Notes: generated by a model from the sequence alone, not told the origin. A DNA stretch of 64,000 nt from Desulfuribacillus stibiiarsenatis (GCF_001742305.1 NZ_MJAT01000033.1:62001-126000), one strand, 5' to 3'; positions 9,430-19,069 are shown, counted from the stretch's first letter. Made by a program: numbers and translations.

Positions 9430-11430
9430 CTATACATTTATCCACTTTTGCTTAACTTTTTCAATAATTGCTTCTACTGTTATTCCGAATTCCTTATATA
9501 ATTCTTGATATGGTGCAGAGGTGCCAAATCGATTGATACCAATGGTAGTATCTTGACTATTCGTATAGCGTTCCCAACCAATTGTAGTTCCTGCTTCAAT
9601 CGAGACTTTTATAGCGACATCTGCTGGAAGCACAAGCTCCTGATATTCTGGACCCTGCTGATCAAATAGCTCCCAGCTAGGCATACTTACGACCCTTGCG
9701 TCTATATTCATAGAAGCTAAACGACTAGCTGCCTCTAAGGCAATATGGACTTCTGAGCCTGTTCCAATCAGAATCGCATCAGGCTTATCTTTCTTCTCTT
9801 TACGTAAAATGTAAGCGCCAAGTTTCAAGTGACTTGCCGAGGTAGATTCACTCTGATCAAGTATCGGTACATTTTGTCTTGTGAGTGAAAATGCCACTGG
9901 TCCCTGCGCTTCACCAATAGCATAACGCCATGCTTCTAGCGTTTCATTCGCATCTGCTGGTCGTATTACCGTCAAACCAGGAATCGCTCGTAAAGATAAC
10001 AAGTGCTCTATTGGTTGGTGGGTTGGTCCATCTTCCCCTAAACCAATGCTATCATGTGTAAATACGTAAATTACCTTTAACCCCATCAACGCTGCTAAAC
10101 GAATCGATGGTTTCATATAGTCGCTGAACACAAGGAATGTTGCACCATACGGTAGAGTTCCACCGTGTAGAGCCATCCCATTGAGGATTGCCCCCATTCC
10201 ATGCTCTCGGACACCAAAACGCAGATTCCTTCCGCTATATAGGTTTGAAGAAAAGTCCGCTGCACCTTCAATCTCAGTTTTTGTCGATGGGGCTAAATCC
10301 GCTGAACCGCCGATTAAATTCGGAATATATTTAGCAATCTTATTGAGCACTTGACCTGATGCGTTACGCGTAGCCATCCCTTTCTCGTTCCCTTGGAAGT
10401 AGGAGAGCTCACAACCCCATTGCTCCAGTAATTTCCCCTGCTGCAAACGTAACCATTGTTCGCTTAGTTCAGGATACTCTTGCGCATAACGGGTGAACTG
10501 TTGCTGCCAAAATTGTTCATGCTTCTGGCCGTTTGCGATGCACGCACGGAAATGATTGAGAATATCCTCGGGAACAGAAAAGCTATCGTCTTGCTCCCAT
10601 TGTAGATATTCCTTGGTCTTCTGAAGTTCCTTCTCTCCTAGTGGCTCACCATGGGCTGATGCAGAATTTTGTTTATTTGGGCTACCGTAGCCAATTTGCG
10701 TTCGAGTAATAATGATAGTCGGTTGATCTGTATTGTTCCTTGCTATTTCAAGTGCTTCCTCAACCATCCCGATGTCGTTGCCATCTTCCACGTTCAGCAC
10801 CTGCCAACCATATCCCTCAAAACGTTTACTTGTATCCTCGGTGAAGGCTAGAGCCGTTGACCCTTCAATCGATATTCGATTGTCATCATAAAGGCATATC
10901 AGTTTTCCTAGTTTCCAATGACCTGCCAATGAAGCAGCTTCGTGGGATATACCCTCCATCAGATCTCCGTCACTCGCTATCACATAGGTGTAATGATCAA
11001 CAATGGGGTGCCCCGGCCGATTAAAAAGTTCTCCTAAATGCGCCTCCGCCAATGCCATCCCTACAGCATTGGCAAAACCCTGTCCTAATGGCCCTGTTGT
11101 GGTTTCCACACCTGAGGTGTGAAGGTATTCAGGGTGCCCAGGCGTCTTACTTCCGAGTTGTCTGAATTGCCTAAGATCATCTAATTCCAATTCATAGCCT
11201 GTTAAATACAATAAACTGTAAAGTAGCATCGACCCATGCCCTGCCGATAGTACAAACCGATCCCGATTCGACCATTTCGGGTGTTTCGGATTATGTTTCA
11301 TAAATTTCGTCCATAGCACATATGCTGGAGCTGCCATTCCCATTGGCATTCCCGGATGCCCCGACTTAGCTTTCTCTACAGCTTCTGCTGAGAGTATACG
11401 AATTGCGTTAATACACCTCTGTTCCAACAT
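9430..11430 (-). CDS. tkt: Transketolase
   Basis: A full-length transketolase (666 residues), a cytoplasmic ThDP enzyme moving two-carbon units in the non-oxidative pentose phosphate pathway. Visible are GHGSMLLYSLLYLTGY near residue 65, the ThDP/Mg motif SDGDLMEGISHEA with YDDNRISIEG near 155-195, and EDGPTHQPIEHL near 465. I chose the ATG at 11430: the GGGAGG ribosome site overlaps the alternative ATG at 11439 and sits 9 nt before this one. It stands between the dehydrogenase gene (88 nt downstream) and htpG on the same strand, with the htpG terminator between, so it is probably transcribed separately. Confidence 0.95.
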   Translation of the reverse strand: MLEQRCINAIRILSAEAVEKAKSGHPGMPMGMAAPAYVLWTKFMKHNPKHPKWSNRDRFVLSAGHGSMLLYSLLYLTGYELELDDLRQFRQLGSKTPGHPEYLHTSGVETTTGPLGQGFANAVGMALAEAHLGELFNRPGHPIVDHYTYVIASDGDLMEGISHEAASLAGHWKLGKLICLYDDNRISIEGSTALAFTEDTSKRFEGYGWQVLNVEDGNDIGMVEEALEIARNNTDQPTIIITRTQIGYGSPNKQNSASAHGEPLGEKELQKTKEYLQWEQDDSFSVPEDILNHFRACIANGQKHEQFWQQQFTRYAQEYPELSEQWLRLQQGKLLEQWGCELSYFQGNEKGMATRNASGQVLNKIAKYIPNLIGGSADLAPSTKTEIEGAADFSSNLYSGRNLRFGVREHGMGAILNGMALHGGTLPYGATFLVFSDYMKPSIRLAALMGLKVIYVFTHDSIGLGEDGPTHQPIEHLLSLRAIPGLTVIRPADANETLEAWRYAIGEAQGPVAFSLTRQNVPILDQSESTSASHLKLGAYILRKEKKDKPDAILIGTGSEVHIALEAASRLASMNIDARVVSMPSWELFDQQGPEYQELVLPADVAIKVSIEAGTTIGWERYTNSQDTTIGINRFGTSAPYQELYKEFGITVEAIIEKVKQKWINV

Positions 11431-11595
11431 TACAACCATCCTCCCTTTCTCTTTGTCTGCATGTCCTATGATTTTATGCCCTTTGAATCTATGTTCTCTG
11501 AATCATTTTCTTGCAAATCCCCGTGTATCTATTCTGATATACTTTTATTATAAGGGACTTACAATACCATTACGAATTTATAGCAGTAATTATGC

Positions 11596-11624
11596 AAAAA
11601 AAAAGCACTCCTTTCGGAGCGCTT
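11596..11624 (-). terminator. Rho-independent terminator of htpG
   Basis: On the minus strand AAGCGCTCC-GAAA-GGAGTGCTT is followed by eight T. The stem has a GAAA tetraloop and one G-T pair, and its first two bases are part of the htpG stop codon. Confidence 0.92.
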
Positions 11625-13503
11625 ACACCATAATTTTGCATATATCGTTCGTAAATTCTACTGGATCGTTTACTTGTAATCCTTCAATTAGCAATGCTTG
11701 ATTGTATAGTAGATTCGTGTATAAACTTAACTTGTCTTTATCTTGGGCGAATGCATTTTTCAGTGATTGGAATACCTGATGGTTGGCATTAATTTCTAAC
11801 ACTTTATCTGCTTTTACGTTCTGGCTGTTAGGCATGGACTTGAGAATCTTCTCCATCTCCACAGTCAATTCACCTTCTGTTGCTATACATACAGGGTGAC
11901 TCTTTAAGCGTTTCGATGCACGTACATCCTTCACCTTATCCGCTAATATTTCCTTCATAAACGAAAACAGTTCCTTATTTTCTTCTTGAACCGTATCTGT
12001 GTTGTTGTCCTTATCCTCAGCTTCAATCCCTAAATCGCCACTGGATACAGATTTGAATTCCTTTTCCTTATAATTCGTCAGAATACGAATCGCGAATTCA
12101 TCAATGTCATCTGTAAAGTAAAGGATTTCAAAGCCTTTCTCTGTTAACAACTCGATTTGCGGTAACTTCTCAATGCGTTCAATACTTTCGCCAGACGCGT
12201 AGTAAATAAATTTCTGATCTTCTGGCATTCTGGACACATATTCATCAAGGGTGACTAATTTCTTTTCTTTCGAAGAGTAGAACATGATTAAGTCTTGTAA
12301 GTCTTCTTTGTTGCTACCGTAATCACTATATACTCCGTATTTCAGCTGTCTTCCAAACGAGTCATAGAATAGATCGTATTGTTCTCTTTCATCCTTCAAT
12401 AAGCTTAGAAGCTGACTCTTAATCTTATTCTTAATATTTTTCGCAATAAGCTTCAGTTGACGATCATGCTGTAGCATTTCTCTTGAGATGTTAAGCGAAA
12501 GGTCTTCTGAGTCTACCATTCCCTTAACAAAGCTAAAGTAGTCAGGTAACAAGTCCGCGCATTTACTCATAATTAACACGCCATTTGAGTAAAGCTCTAA
12601 TCCCTTTTCATACTCTTTCGTATAATAATCAAATGGGATGCTCTCCGGGATAAATAAAATCGCATTATATCGAACAGCGCCATCAACGCTGATATGCACG
12701 TGTTTGATAGGCTTGTCAAAGCCGTAACGTTTCTCTGTATAGAAGTTCTCGTAATCCTCTGGTGTCAACTCATTCTTGTTCTTTCTCCAAATTGGCACCA
12801 TGCTATTGACCACTTGTTCTTCTGTGTAATCCTCATATTCATTTTCTTGATCCGCCTTAGGTCTTCTTCCCGTAATATCCATTTTGATTGGATAGCGAAT
12901 GAAGTCAGAATACTTCTTAATAATTGCTTTTAATCGATATTGGTCTAAGTACTCATCATATTTCTCATCTTCTGTATTCTCTTTGATTTTTAAAATTATA
13001 TCTGTACCGATTGACTCCTTATCGGACGCCTCCATCGTATATCCGTCAGCACCCTTAGATTCCCACTTGTAAGCTTGCTCACTCCCAAGTGCTTTACTGA
13101 TTACCGTTACTACATCAGCAACCATGAATGCGGAATAAAAGCCAACACCAAACTGACCTATGATATCATAGCCATCTTTAATTTCATTGTCTTTCTTGAA
13201 CGCTAAGGAGCCACTCTTCGCAATGACACCAAGATTCTCCTCAAGCTCTTCCTTCGTCATACCAATCCCAGAATCAGAAATAGTTAACGTTCTTTGATCC
13301 TTATCAGCTGTGATTCTTATGTAGTAACTATCCTTGCTGAATGTTAAAGAATCATCCGTCAATGCTTTATAATAGATTTTATCAATTGCATCACTTGCAT
13401 TTGAGATTAACTCTCTTAAGAAAATTTCTCTATGAGTATAAATCGAGTGAATCATCATATCTAATAGTCGTTTTGATTCAGCTTTAAATTGTTTTTTGGC
13501 CAC
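11623..13503 (-). CDS. htpG: Chaperone HtpG (Hsp90)
   Basis: A complete 626-residue bacterial Hsp90. The N-terminal GHKL ATPase shows [12 protein letters not shown] near residue 30, [12 protein letters not shown] near 75 and [12 protein letters not shown] near 115. The middle and C-terminal dimerisation domains follow at normal length. The start is GTG at 13503, with AAAGGGG 9 nt upstream and no better ATG. Directly upstream are a TTGACA promoter and a perfect CIRCE element, so the gene should be repressed by HrcA. Bacillus subtilis htpG, from established knowledge, is not in the HrcA class, so control differs here. Confidence 0.96.
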   Translation of the reverse strand: MAKKQFKAESKRLLDMMIHSIYTHREIFLRELISNASDAIDKIYYKALTDDSLTFSKDSYYIRITADKDQRTLTISDSGIGMTKEELEENLGVIAKSGSLAFKKDNEIKDGYDIIGQFGVGFYSAFMVADVVTVISKALGSEQAYKWESKGADGYTMEASDKESIGTDIILKIKENTEDEKYDEYLDQYRLKAIIKKYSDFIRYPIKMDITGRRPKADQENEYEDYTEEQVVNSMVPIWRKNKNELTPEDYENFYTEKRYGFDKPIKHVHISVDGAVRYNAILFIPESIPFDYYTKEYEKGLELYSNGVLIMSKCADLLPDYFSFVKGMVDSEDLSLNISREMLQHDRQLKLIAKNIKNKIKSQLLSLLKDEREQYDLFYDSFGRQLKYGVYSDYGSNKEDLQDLIMFYSSKEKKLVTLDEYVSRMPEDQKFIYYASGESIERIEKLPQIELLTEKGFEILYFTDDIDEFAIRILTNYKEKEFKSVSSGDLGIEAEDKDNNTDTVQEENKELFSFMKEILADKVKDVRASKRLKSHPVCIATEGELTVEMEKILKSMPNSQNVKADKVLEINANHQVFQSLKNAFAQDKDKLSLYTNLLYNQALLIEGLQVNDPVEFTNDICKIMV

Positions 13504-13557
13504 GAATAATTTCCCCTTTGCTTAGATCTGTTGATTTCGTTAGTTATGCACAGCTTA

Positions 13558-13584
13558 TTAGCACTCTCTTCAAGCGAGTGCTAA
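13558..13584. promoter_or_regulatory. CIRCE operator (HrcA binding site) upstream of htpG
   Basis: TTAGCACTC, nine bases, GAGTGCTAA: an exact match to the CIRCE consensus 9-N9-9. It lies between the htpG promoter and the GTG start, about 55 nt before the start codon, where it would block initiation. Confidence 0.96.
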
Positions 13585-13593
13585 TCTATATTT

Positions 13594-13624
13594 TTATATA
13601 CCATATATTGTTTTTTCTTGTCAA
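13594..13624 (-). promoter_or_regulatory. Sigma-A-type promoter of htpG
   Basis: On the minus strand a TTGACA -35 box (13619-13624) is followed at 18 nt by TATATA. The transcription start would fall at the edge of the CIRCE element. Confidence 0.7.
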
Positions 13625-13664
13625 CATTTTATCTTGTTTCATGTGTTTATCTTGTTTCAACCTA

Positions 13665-13880
13665 CTAATCATTATCTTGGTCTTGTTTCAATAGTTCGAT
13701 AATTTTATAATCACATCGATTTCCTTTACAGGTGCCTGAACCAGCTTTCGTAGAGTGTTTCACCTTTTCAAGAGAATCTGCCCCTTCTTTGATTGTCTTT
13801 TTTATGGTTGCTCTTGTAATCCCATTACAAAGGCATGTTTTTGTAAGTTTATCTTTTATTTCCTGACTTAACTCGTCCAA
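13665..13880 (-). CDS. BFD-like [2Fe-2S]-binding protein
   Basis: A 71-residue protein with the bacterioferritin-associated ferredoxin fold. CLCNGITRATIKKTI near residue 16 and TKAGSGTCKGNRC near residue 45 supply the four cysteines in C-x-C ... C-x4-C arrangement and the TxAG motif. Such small proteins bind one [2Fe-2S] cluster and act in electron transfer or iron release; the partner is unknown. The start is TTG at 13880, decided by GGAGG exactly 7 nt upstream. It is divergent from nothing: htpG and the STAS gene are on the same strand, each with its own signals. Confidence 0.8.
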   Translation of the reverse strand: MDELSQEIKDKLTKTCLCNGITRATIKKTIKEGADSLEKVKHSTKAGSGTCKGNRCDYKIIELLKQDQDND

Positions 13881-13951
13881 CTTTCTTCCTCCATTTGCTT
13901 TACTAAGCTACTTTTGTTACATATATTCTATTATAGTCTTAACCCTATGAT

Positions 13952-13990
13952 AAAAAAAGAAAACCTGATCCTAATATAGATCAGATTTTT
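13952..13990 (-). terminator. Rho-independent terminator of the STAS gene
   Basis: On the minus strand AAAATCTGATC and GGATCAGGTTTT form a stem around an AT loop, followed by CTTTTTTT. The first arm overlaps the end of the STAS coding sequence. Confidence 0.75.
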
Positions 13991-14291
13991 CTAAGCGTAA
14001 TATTTCATCTAATTTCATAATCGAGAATATCTCGAGTAAATGTTGACTTTGAATATTGACAATATGAATCTGCCCATTTTGGCATTCTAGTCTTTTGTGG
14101 TATGAGAGTATCATTCCTATGGATGTACAATCAATATATTTCACATGACGGAAATCTAGGGAAATATGGTTGCATCCATTGTCAATAAGCTCTTCCAATT
14201 TCTGTTTCAGTTTCATATGGTTGTGCAGATGAACTCTATACTCTAGTATTTGTATCGATGCTTCCTTATGCTTCATAACTACAGTATACAT
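13971..14291 (-). CDS. STAS-domain protein (anti-sigma factor antagonist-like)
   Basis: A single STAS domain of 106 residues, like SpoIIAA, RsbV or RsbS. The signature loop reads KYIDCTSIGMIL (residues 51-62) where the family has YxDSSGLG. The Ser phosphorylated in SpoIIAA/RsbV follows the Asp directly; here that position is Cys55, with Thr56 and Ser57 next. I chose the ATG at 14291 with GGAGG 8 nt upstream. An HD-GYP gene ends 31 nt upstream of this start, so they are probably co-transcribed. No kinase of the SpoIIAB/RsbT type is in the window. Confidence 0.8.
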   Translation of the reverse strand: MYTVVMKHKEASIQILEYRVHLHNHMKLKQKLEELIDNGCNHISLDFRHVKYIDCTSIGMILSYHKRLECQNGQIHIVNIQSQHLLEIFSIMKLDEILRLEKSDLY

Positions 14292-14322
14292 ATTTACTGC
14301 CTCCATACATTTTTACTTATTC

Positions 14323-15357
14323 TTAGCAGAATTGATTATATTTCTGGTATTTTTTGCAGATCTCATTGAACTTTTCTTCTACTGCAAGGAAAGCATCGAC
14401 CACCTTAGGGTCAAAATGCGTACCTGAGTCGCCCTTTATGAGCTCAATCGCTTTCTCATGTGCAATTGGATGCTTATATGGTCGCGTAGATGTGATGGCA
14501 TCATACGCATCTGCTAAAGCAAATATTCTAGCTGCTAAAGGAATCTCTTCGCCTACTAACCCTTGTGGATATCCTTTACCGTCATATCGCTCATGATGAC
14601 TCAAGACAATCTCAAGCCCTAATAGATAGAATCCCCGTGTTAATTGCTGTCCATGGACGACTTTACTTAGTGTTTGGGCTCCAATAATTGTATGCTCTTT
14701 CATTTCCTCGTATTCTTCATCTGTAAGTTTTCCTGGTTTCAGCAATATGCTGTCGCGAATCCCTACTTTGCCGATATCGTGTAGCGGACCTACTTTATAT
14801 AACAACGTTATAAACTCATCATCTAATCCCATCTGTTCCGCTAGTAATACGGAGTACTCTCTTGTTCTATCTAAATGTTTCCCTGTTGCAGGATCTCTTT
14901 GTTCTGCCAAGTTTGCCAACGCAAAAATCGTGTGATCTTTCACTTCAAAGTACGTCTCACCAACAATTGCTATCGTTTCATGGTGGAGCATATCCACAGC
15001 ACCTATATAGTCAATTAATTGATCTTTTGGCACGTTATCCATTAGAATTTTCGCATAGCTCTCCTCAAAGAAATGAAATACACGAATAAAGGTCTTAAAA
15101 TCAATGTCATTATAGGCTACTTTCATTGCTACTTCCGCATTTCCTTCGTAATACGCATCTAAATTACTTAAACTAAGATGAGTAATGAAATCTTTAATGA
15201 GACGTTCAAAACCTTCTAAAAAATACACCTTCTCATCTTCGTTTGGTAAAATATTTTCTCTCTCTATAATTGCTAACCAATTCTTTAGAATTGTTTCTTG
15301 ATGTTTTTTAAATAACAGGGCAACATCTTGAATCATTGCAATGTGCTTCTGTTTCAT
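14323..15357 (-). CDS. HD-GYP domain protein with an RsbR-like N-terminal domain (predicted c-di-GMP phosphodiesterase)
   Basis: 344 residues. The C-terminal half (about 165-335) is a full HD-GYP domain with GPLHDIGKVGIRDS, HHERYDGKGYP, RIFALADAYDAITSTRPY and GTHFDPKVVDAF, the metal-binding set of active enzymes that hydrolyse cyclic di-GMP. The N-terminal 150 residues are helical, with no membrane segment, and resemble the RsbR-type N-terminal domain (inference). It lies 7 nt downstream of a second HD-GYP-like gene and upstream of the STAS gene, so the three form a signalling operon. Confidence 0.85.
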   Translation of the reverse strand: MKQKHIAMIQDVALLFKKHQETILKNWLAIIERENILPNEDEKVYFLEGFERLIKDFITHLSLSNLDAYYEGNAEVAMKVAYNDIDFKTFIRVFHFFEESYAKILMDNVPKDQLIDYIGAVDMLHHETIAIVGETYFEVKDHTIFALANLAEQRDPATGKHLDRTREYSVLLAEQMGLDDEFITLLYKVGPLHDIGKVGIRDSILLKPGKLTDEEYEEMKEHTIIGAQTLSKVVHGQQLTRGFYLLGLEIVLSHHERYDGKGYPQGLVGEEIPLAARIFALADAYDAITSTRPYKHPIAHEKAIELIKGDSGTHFDPKVVDAFLAVEEKFNEICKKYQKYNQFC

Positions 15358-15364
15358 AGAGAAG

Positions 15365-15949
15365 TCACGCCCTTCCAGTTAATATAGAGTCTCTGTCTTT
15401 ACTTATGGAACGGTATTCTTTAAAATGGCTTTTCATATTTCTAACGAATATCTCCCAAATTTCGGGGTCATACAGATACTGCCCCTCTAATGAAAGTTCT
15501 TTTAAGAATTTGTACTTCTGATATTCTGTTAAAAACGTTTGACCATGGCTTTTGTTATGATAAAAATCTGCAATAGCAAGTATTTTAGCAAACAAGTGAA
15601 TCTCCGAGCCTTTTAGACCAAAAGGGAAGCCGCTTCCATCATAAAGTTCATGATGAAACAGCACAGCAAGTAGTACACTGCAATCAAACTCGTTTTTACC
15701 CGCTAGTACTTCAAACCCTTTTTTCGCGTGATCACTATCACTATGAGACATGATACCAATGTCATGGAGTAATCCCGCACAAGCTAAATGATATATATCT
15801 GTCTGTGATAGCTTCAGCCAATTTCCGATGGTTGCACAGAGTATTCCGACATGAGTAGACTTTGTATCGATTAATTCAAAAATGTTCGAAGACTTCTGTA
15901 GATGATATATAATTTCTATAGCTTTATGACGTATTTCCATAGTATTCAT
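15365..15949 (-). CDS. Short HD domain protein, HD-GYP-like with a GFP variant
   Basis: 194 residues, an HD-superfamily phosphohydrolase without an added sensor domain. LLHDIGIMSH near residue 76 gives the HD pair and FHHELYDGSGFPFGLKG near 110 corresponds to the HHExxDGxGYP region with Phe replacing Tyr of GYP. Several later HD-GYP metal ligands look weaker than in the neighbouring protein, so it may be a degenerate or regulatory partner. The ATG at 15949 has GGGAG 6 nt upstream. Confidence 0.75.
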   Translation of the reverse strand: MNTMEIRHKAIEIIYHLQKSSNIFELIDTKSTHVGILCATIGNWLKLSQTDIYHLACAGLLHDIGIMSHSDSDHAKKGFEVLAGKNEFDCSVLLAVLFHHELYDGSGFPFGLKGSEIHLFAKILAIADFYHNKSHGQTFLTEYQKYKFLKELSLEGQYLYDPEIWEIFVRNMKSHFKEYRSISKDRDSILTGRA

Positions 15950-16082
15950 AAGGCACTCCCTAGAATCAATGACATTCTTTTCACCAATACTGTGAAAATT
16001 ATAGCATCGGACTCCGCGAATTACTATTTACTAAAGTTAATAAAAATTGAAATGTTACAAAAATGAGCAATTTGTACTGAGT

Positions 16083-16682
16083 CTAAATAACCTCCTCTTC
16101 CTTGGCCTTTACAATTGCTTGAGTTCGATTTTTAAGATTTAACTTTTGGAAAATTGTATTATTGTAGACCTTGATGGTCCCCTCTTTTAATTGCAATTTA
16201 TCAGCAATTTCTTTATTCGTATAGCCTTTCTCAATCCATTTAAGAATCCTAAATTCTTGCTCAGTTAAGGAATCAATTTCTCCTGAAGCCTTTTGAGTAG
16301 GTATGTTCACTTTGGCTTGTGTTCTTCGCAATAGCGCATTAATCTTAGCAATTAATACGTTCGGATCAAACGGTTTCGTCATATAATCGTCCCCACCGAT
16401 CTCTAGTCCAGAAATAATCGTTTCTGTTTCTTGTAAACAGCTTAAAAAAATCACTGGTATCGCATATTTCTCTCGGATAGTTTTGCAAATATCGAGTCCC
16501 GTCATATCAGGTATCATGATATCTAATATAATCACATCAGGTCGATAGCGTTCGACAGCTTGAATCCCTGTTTTCCCACTATCTGCACAAAGTACCTCAT
16601 ACTCATTTTCTATCAAATACAATTCAATCAGTGCTCTAATCTTATACTCATCATCTATTACTAAGACCTTTCCCTTACTCAT
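16083..16682 (-). CDS. Response regulator, REC plus LuxR-type helix-turn-helix
   Basis: 199 residues. The receiver domain (1-120) has the acidic pair D10/D11, phospho-acceptor D54 in IILDIMIPDM, and the TKPFDP lysine near residue 106. The C-terminus (about 135-199) is a LuxR/FixJ-type DNA-binding domain: LTEQEFRILKWIEKGYTNKEIA followed by LQLKEGTIKVYNNTIFQKL. The ATG overlaps the stop of the upstream histidine kinase in ATGA, so they are a translationally coupled two-component pair. The receiver looks more like PhoB/YycF receivers than NarL ones, an uncommon pairing with a LuxR output. Confidence 0.9.
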   Translation of the reverse strand: MSKGKVLVIDDEYKIRALIELYLIENEYEVLCADSGKTGIQAVERYRPDVIILDIMIPDMTGLDICKTIREKYAIPVIFLSCLQETETIISGLEIGGDDYMTKPFDPNVLIAKINALLRRTQAKVNIPTQKASGEIDSLTEQEFRILKWIEKGYTNKEIADKLQLKEGTIKVYNNTIFQKLNLKNRTQAIVKAKEEEVI

Positions 16683-18856
16683 GATATACCCTCCAGATAC
16701 TCAACCTGAACGAATTGAAATGGCAACATAAAATAAAAACGACTCCCCTCTCCTAGAACACTTTCTACTCCAATGGTACCCCCGTGATTTTCGATGATCT
16801 CTTTCACAATTGCTAACCCAAGACCTGCACCTCGAATCTCTGAATCCTCCTGTGTTTGGACTTTATAAAAGCGATTAAATATATATGGAAGATCTTTCTC
16901 GGGTATGCCTGGACCGTTATCAATTACACCGAGTTTCAGATAGTGATTCTCATCGATTGTAACGATGGAAGTTTCAATTGAAATGATTCCACCGGCTTGC
17001 GTGTATTTTTTTGCGTTAATCACCAGATTCATAAACACTTGTTCAATTCTTTTAGGGTCAATATTCCCCATAACTTCCGATAAACCATCTTGTCTTGTAA
17101 CATTCTCATGATAATGAAATACAAGTCCCTTTTTTTCTACAATTGGTTTCTGTTTATCATATAATTGCCTGAAAAATGTTAGCATCTCAATCCTTTGATA
17201 GCTAAATTTGACATGCCCAGATTCTAGCTTCGATAACTCTTGCAAATCTTTAATAATATGCGCCATCAATTGAGTATCACTGTATATGGAACGCAAATAC
17301 TTTGAGTCTTCTTTATCAATTACCCCATCAATCATTGCTTTTATATACCCTTGTATAAAGGTAAGGGGAGTATTGAGTTCATGAGACACACTAGCAAACA
17401 ATTTTCCACGTGCTTGTTCCATTTTTATTAAATTATCGTTCGCTTTTTGTAATTGCTGCGTTCTTTGATGCACCTTTTGCTCTAGTGAGAAGTTTAGTTC
17501 TTGTAAATCAACAGATAATCGCTCGACTTTATCGAAAGATTTTGAAAATCTTCTAGATAAATTGACTGCTTGAACAAAAATATAAAAAAATAATCCTAAA
17601 GAAACTAACTCATCCGTTGAAATCCATTGACCGTAGTAAAATATATCGTTTAATACTGCAGCAAACAGTACCAACACACCTAAGAAGTTGAGATATGCTC
17701 CTTCCCGACCTCGAAGTAATCGGATAATCGTCACAATGAGGGTAGTACTCATCACCAAGAAAGCTAAAGCAAACATGACATACACCGTAGTAGTAAACAC
17801 ATAGGTTGGTGTAACTAAAACGAATATTCCGTAAACAATTAAGCAACCTACTAAGATCTTTACAATAATTTTCGGAATATCTACCATACATTCTAATTGC
17901 TTAAAAAGCAGGAAGAAAATGAGTCCAAAAACACCCGCCAAGTATTCAGTTTTCACTGCAGCATCCCAACCACAATCTCTAATAAAATAAACAAATAAAT
18001 TGTCACTTAAAAGCGATGCCCGTATACCTATACCAAAACATGCTAAAGCAAAAAATAGCGGTGAAAATTCCTTCCGTCTAAGGAAAAATAATACTACATG
18101 GTACATTCCAATGATAAAGATACTACCTATAATAAATGTTTGAAATATTATATTGTGCTCCCGGACCGCCAATATATGTTCACTCGTACCAAAAGTAATT
18201 GATTCCCAAAGACCTGATTTTCTTTGATAGAAATCTGACACATGAATCACAATCTCTATCATTTCCGATTGTATTGGGAAGCTAGCTACTTGCGATAATT
18301 CCTTCGGCAACATTTCTTCCCTTGTTTTTCCAACAATACCATTGGAAATCAACTCAACGTCATCCACCCAAATCGTGTATGCAGTTGCTACACTTGGGAT
18401 GTATAAAGAACCCACCTTCCCAATTTCTGAAGCACTTACATACAACTTCAACCGATATGTAGCATATCCTTCGTTCGGTAGGCTCTCTCCATCGATACTA
18501 TATTTACTCCAATTACTCGGAACAATAACTATATCGGTCCTCTTATCTAATATGTGCTGCTTTCCATCAGCTTGCAAATCTTCTGGAAACAGCAATTGAT
18601 CCCAGTAAAATTCCCACTCGCCATCCAATGTAAAAGGTCCATCCACACGAATATTCTTTGCACGCAAATCTAATATTCCTTTTTCAGCGACTACTTGTTC
18701 TAACAACTGATTTGGGTTGATTGATTGAATGGCATCCCTTGTAGCAGCATTCACAGATGGAAAAATCTTTATGCTAAACAAACTTAAGCTAATAATAGCA
18801 AGTACAATGGTTAAAGTCAGTAAGTTTTTCGACGAGAATAACTTTTTAGGTTTCAT
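16679..18856 (-). CDS. Membrane histidine kinase with 7TM-DISM-type sensor
   Basis: 725 residues. After an N-terminal signal anchor (LLTLTIVLAIISLSLFSI) comes an extracytoplasmic beta-rich domain (about 60-220, with DGEWEFYWDQLL and VPSNWSKY, like carbohydrate-binding jelly rolls), then about seven membrane segments (225-430). The cytoplasmic part has a coiled linker, HisKA with phospho-acceptor His near 492 (SVSHELNTPLTF), and HATPase boxes NLVINAKKYT, DNGPGIP and GAGLGLAIVKEIIENHGG. This is the 7TMR-DISM layout, thought to sense small carbohydrate-like ligands. It is coupled to the response regulator. The ATG at 18856 has GGAG 8 nt upstream. Confidence 0.9.
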   Translation of the reverse strand: MKPKKLFSSKNLLTLTIVLAIISLSLFSIKIFPSVNAATRDAIQSINPNQLLEQVVAEKGILDLRAKNIRVDGPFTLDGEWEFYWDQLLFPEDLQADGKQHILDKRTDIVIVPSNWSKYSIDGESLPNEGYATYRLKLYVSASEIGKVGSLYIPSVATAYTIWVDDVELISNGIVGKTREEMLPKELSQVASFPIQSEMIEIVIHVSDFYQRKSGLWESITFGTSEHILAVREHNIIFQTFIIGSIFIIGMYHVVLFFLRRKEFSPLFFALACFGIGIRASLLSDNLFVYFIRDCGWDAAVKTEYLAGVFGLIFFLLFKQLECMVDIPKIIVKILVGCLIVYGIFVLVTPTYVFTTTVYVMFALAFLVMSTTLIVTIIRLLRGREGAYLNFLGVLVLFAAVLNDIFYYGQWISTDELVSLGLFFYIFVQAVNLSRRFSKSFDKVERLSVDLQELNFSLEQKVHQRTQQLQKANDNLIKMEQARGKLFASVSHELNTPLTFIQGYIKAMIDGVIDKEDSKYLRSIYSDTQLMAHIIKDLQELSKLESGHVKFSYQRIEMLTFFRQLYDKQKPIVEKKGLVFHYHENVTRQDGLSEVMGNIDPKRIEQVFMNLVINAKKYTQAGGIISIETSIVTIDENHYLKLGVIDNGPGIPEKDLPYIFNRFYKVQTQEDSEIRGAGLGLAIVKEIIENHGGTIGVESVLGEGSRFYFMLPFQFVQVEYLEGIS

Positions 18857-18886
18857 ACAATATGCTCCATGTGATTTGATCCTTCA

Positions 18887-18934
18887 TGTCAATCTATAAT
18901 CCACGTCAATTTATAATCCACGTCAATTTATAAT
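18887..18934. repeat. 17-bp tandem repeat, about 2.8 copies
   Basis: Unit CGTCAATTTATAATCCA (first copy TGTCAATCTATAATCCA; third partial). It lies about 30-80 nt before the histidine kinase start, in its probable leader or promoter region. Confidence 0.85.
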
Positions 18935-18980
18935 ATATTCCATATTCCATAGGAAACTAGAAAAACCTTTTTCCACATAA

Positions 18981-19066
18981 ACAAAACTTGGCAATCGCCA
19001 AGCTTTAGCGAAGAGAATGCTTAGTTGCCGTTACTTATACTCAGAATTTTTATAAATTTGAGTATG
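18981..19066. repeat. Structured intergenic element, copy 1 of 3
   Basis: On the plus strand AAACTTGGCAATCGCC, then GCGAAGAGAATGC-TTAGTTGCC, then an inverted repeat TATACTCA/TGAGTATGA. The same modules recur at 41488 and 61469. On the minus strand it lies downstream of pyc, after the pyc terminator, and ends CTTGGC-GATT-GCCAAG-TTTTG, which looks like a terminator hairpin. Confidence 0.75.
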
Positions 19067-19069
19067 AAA

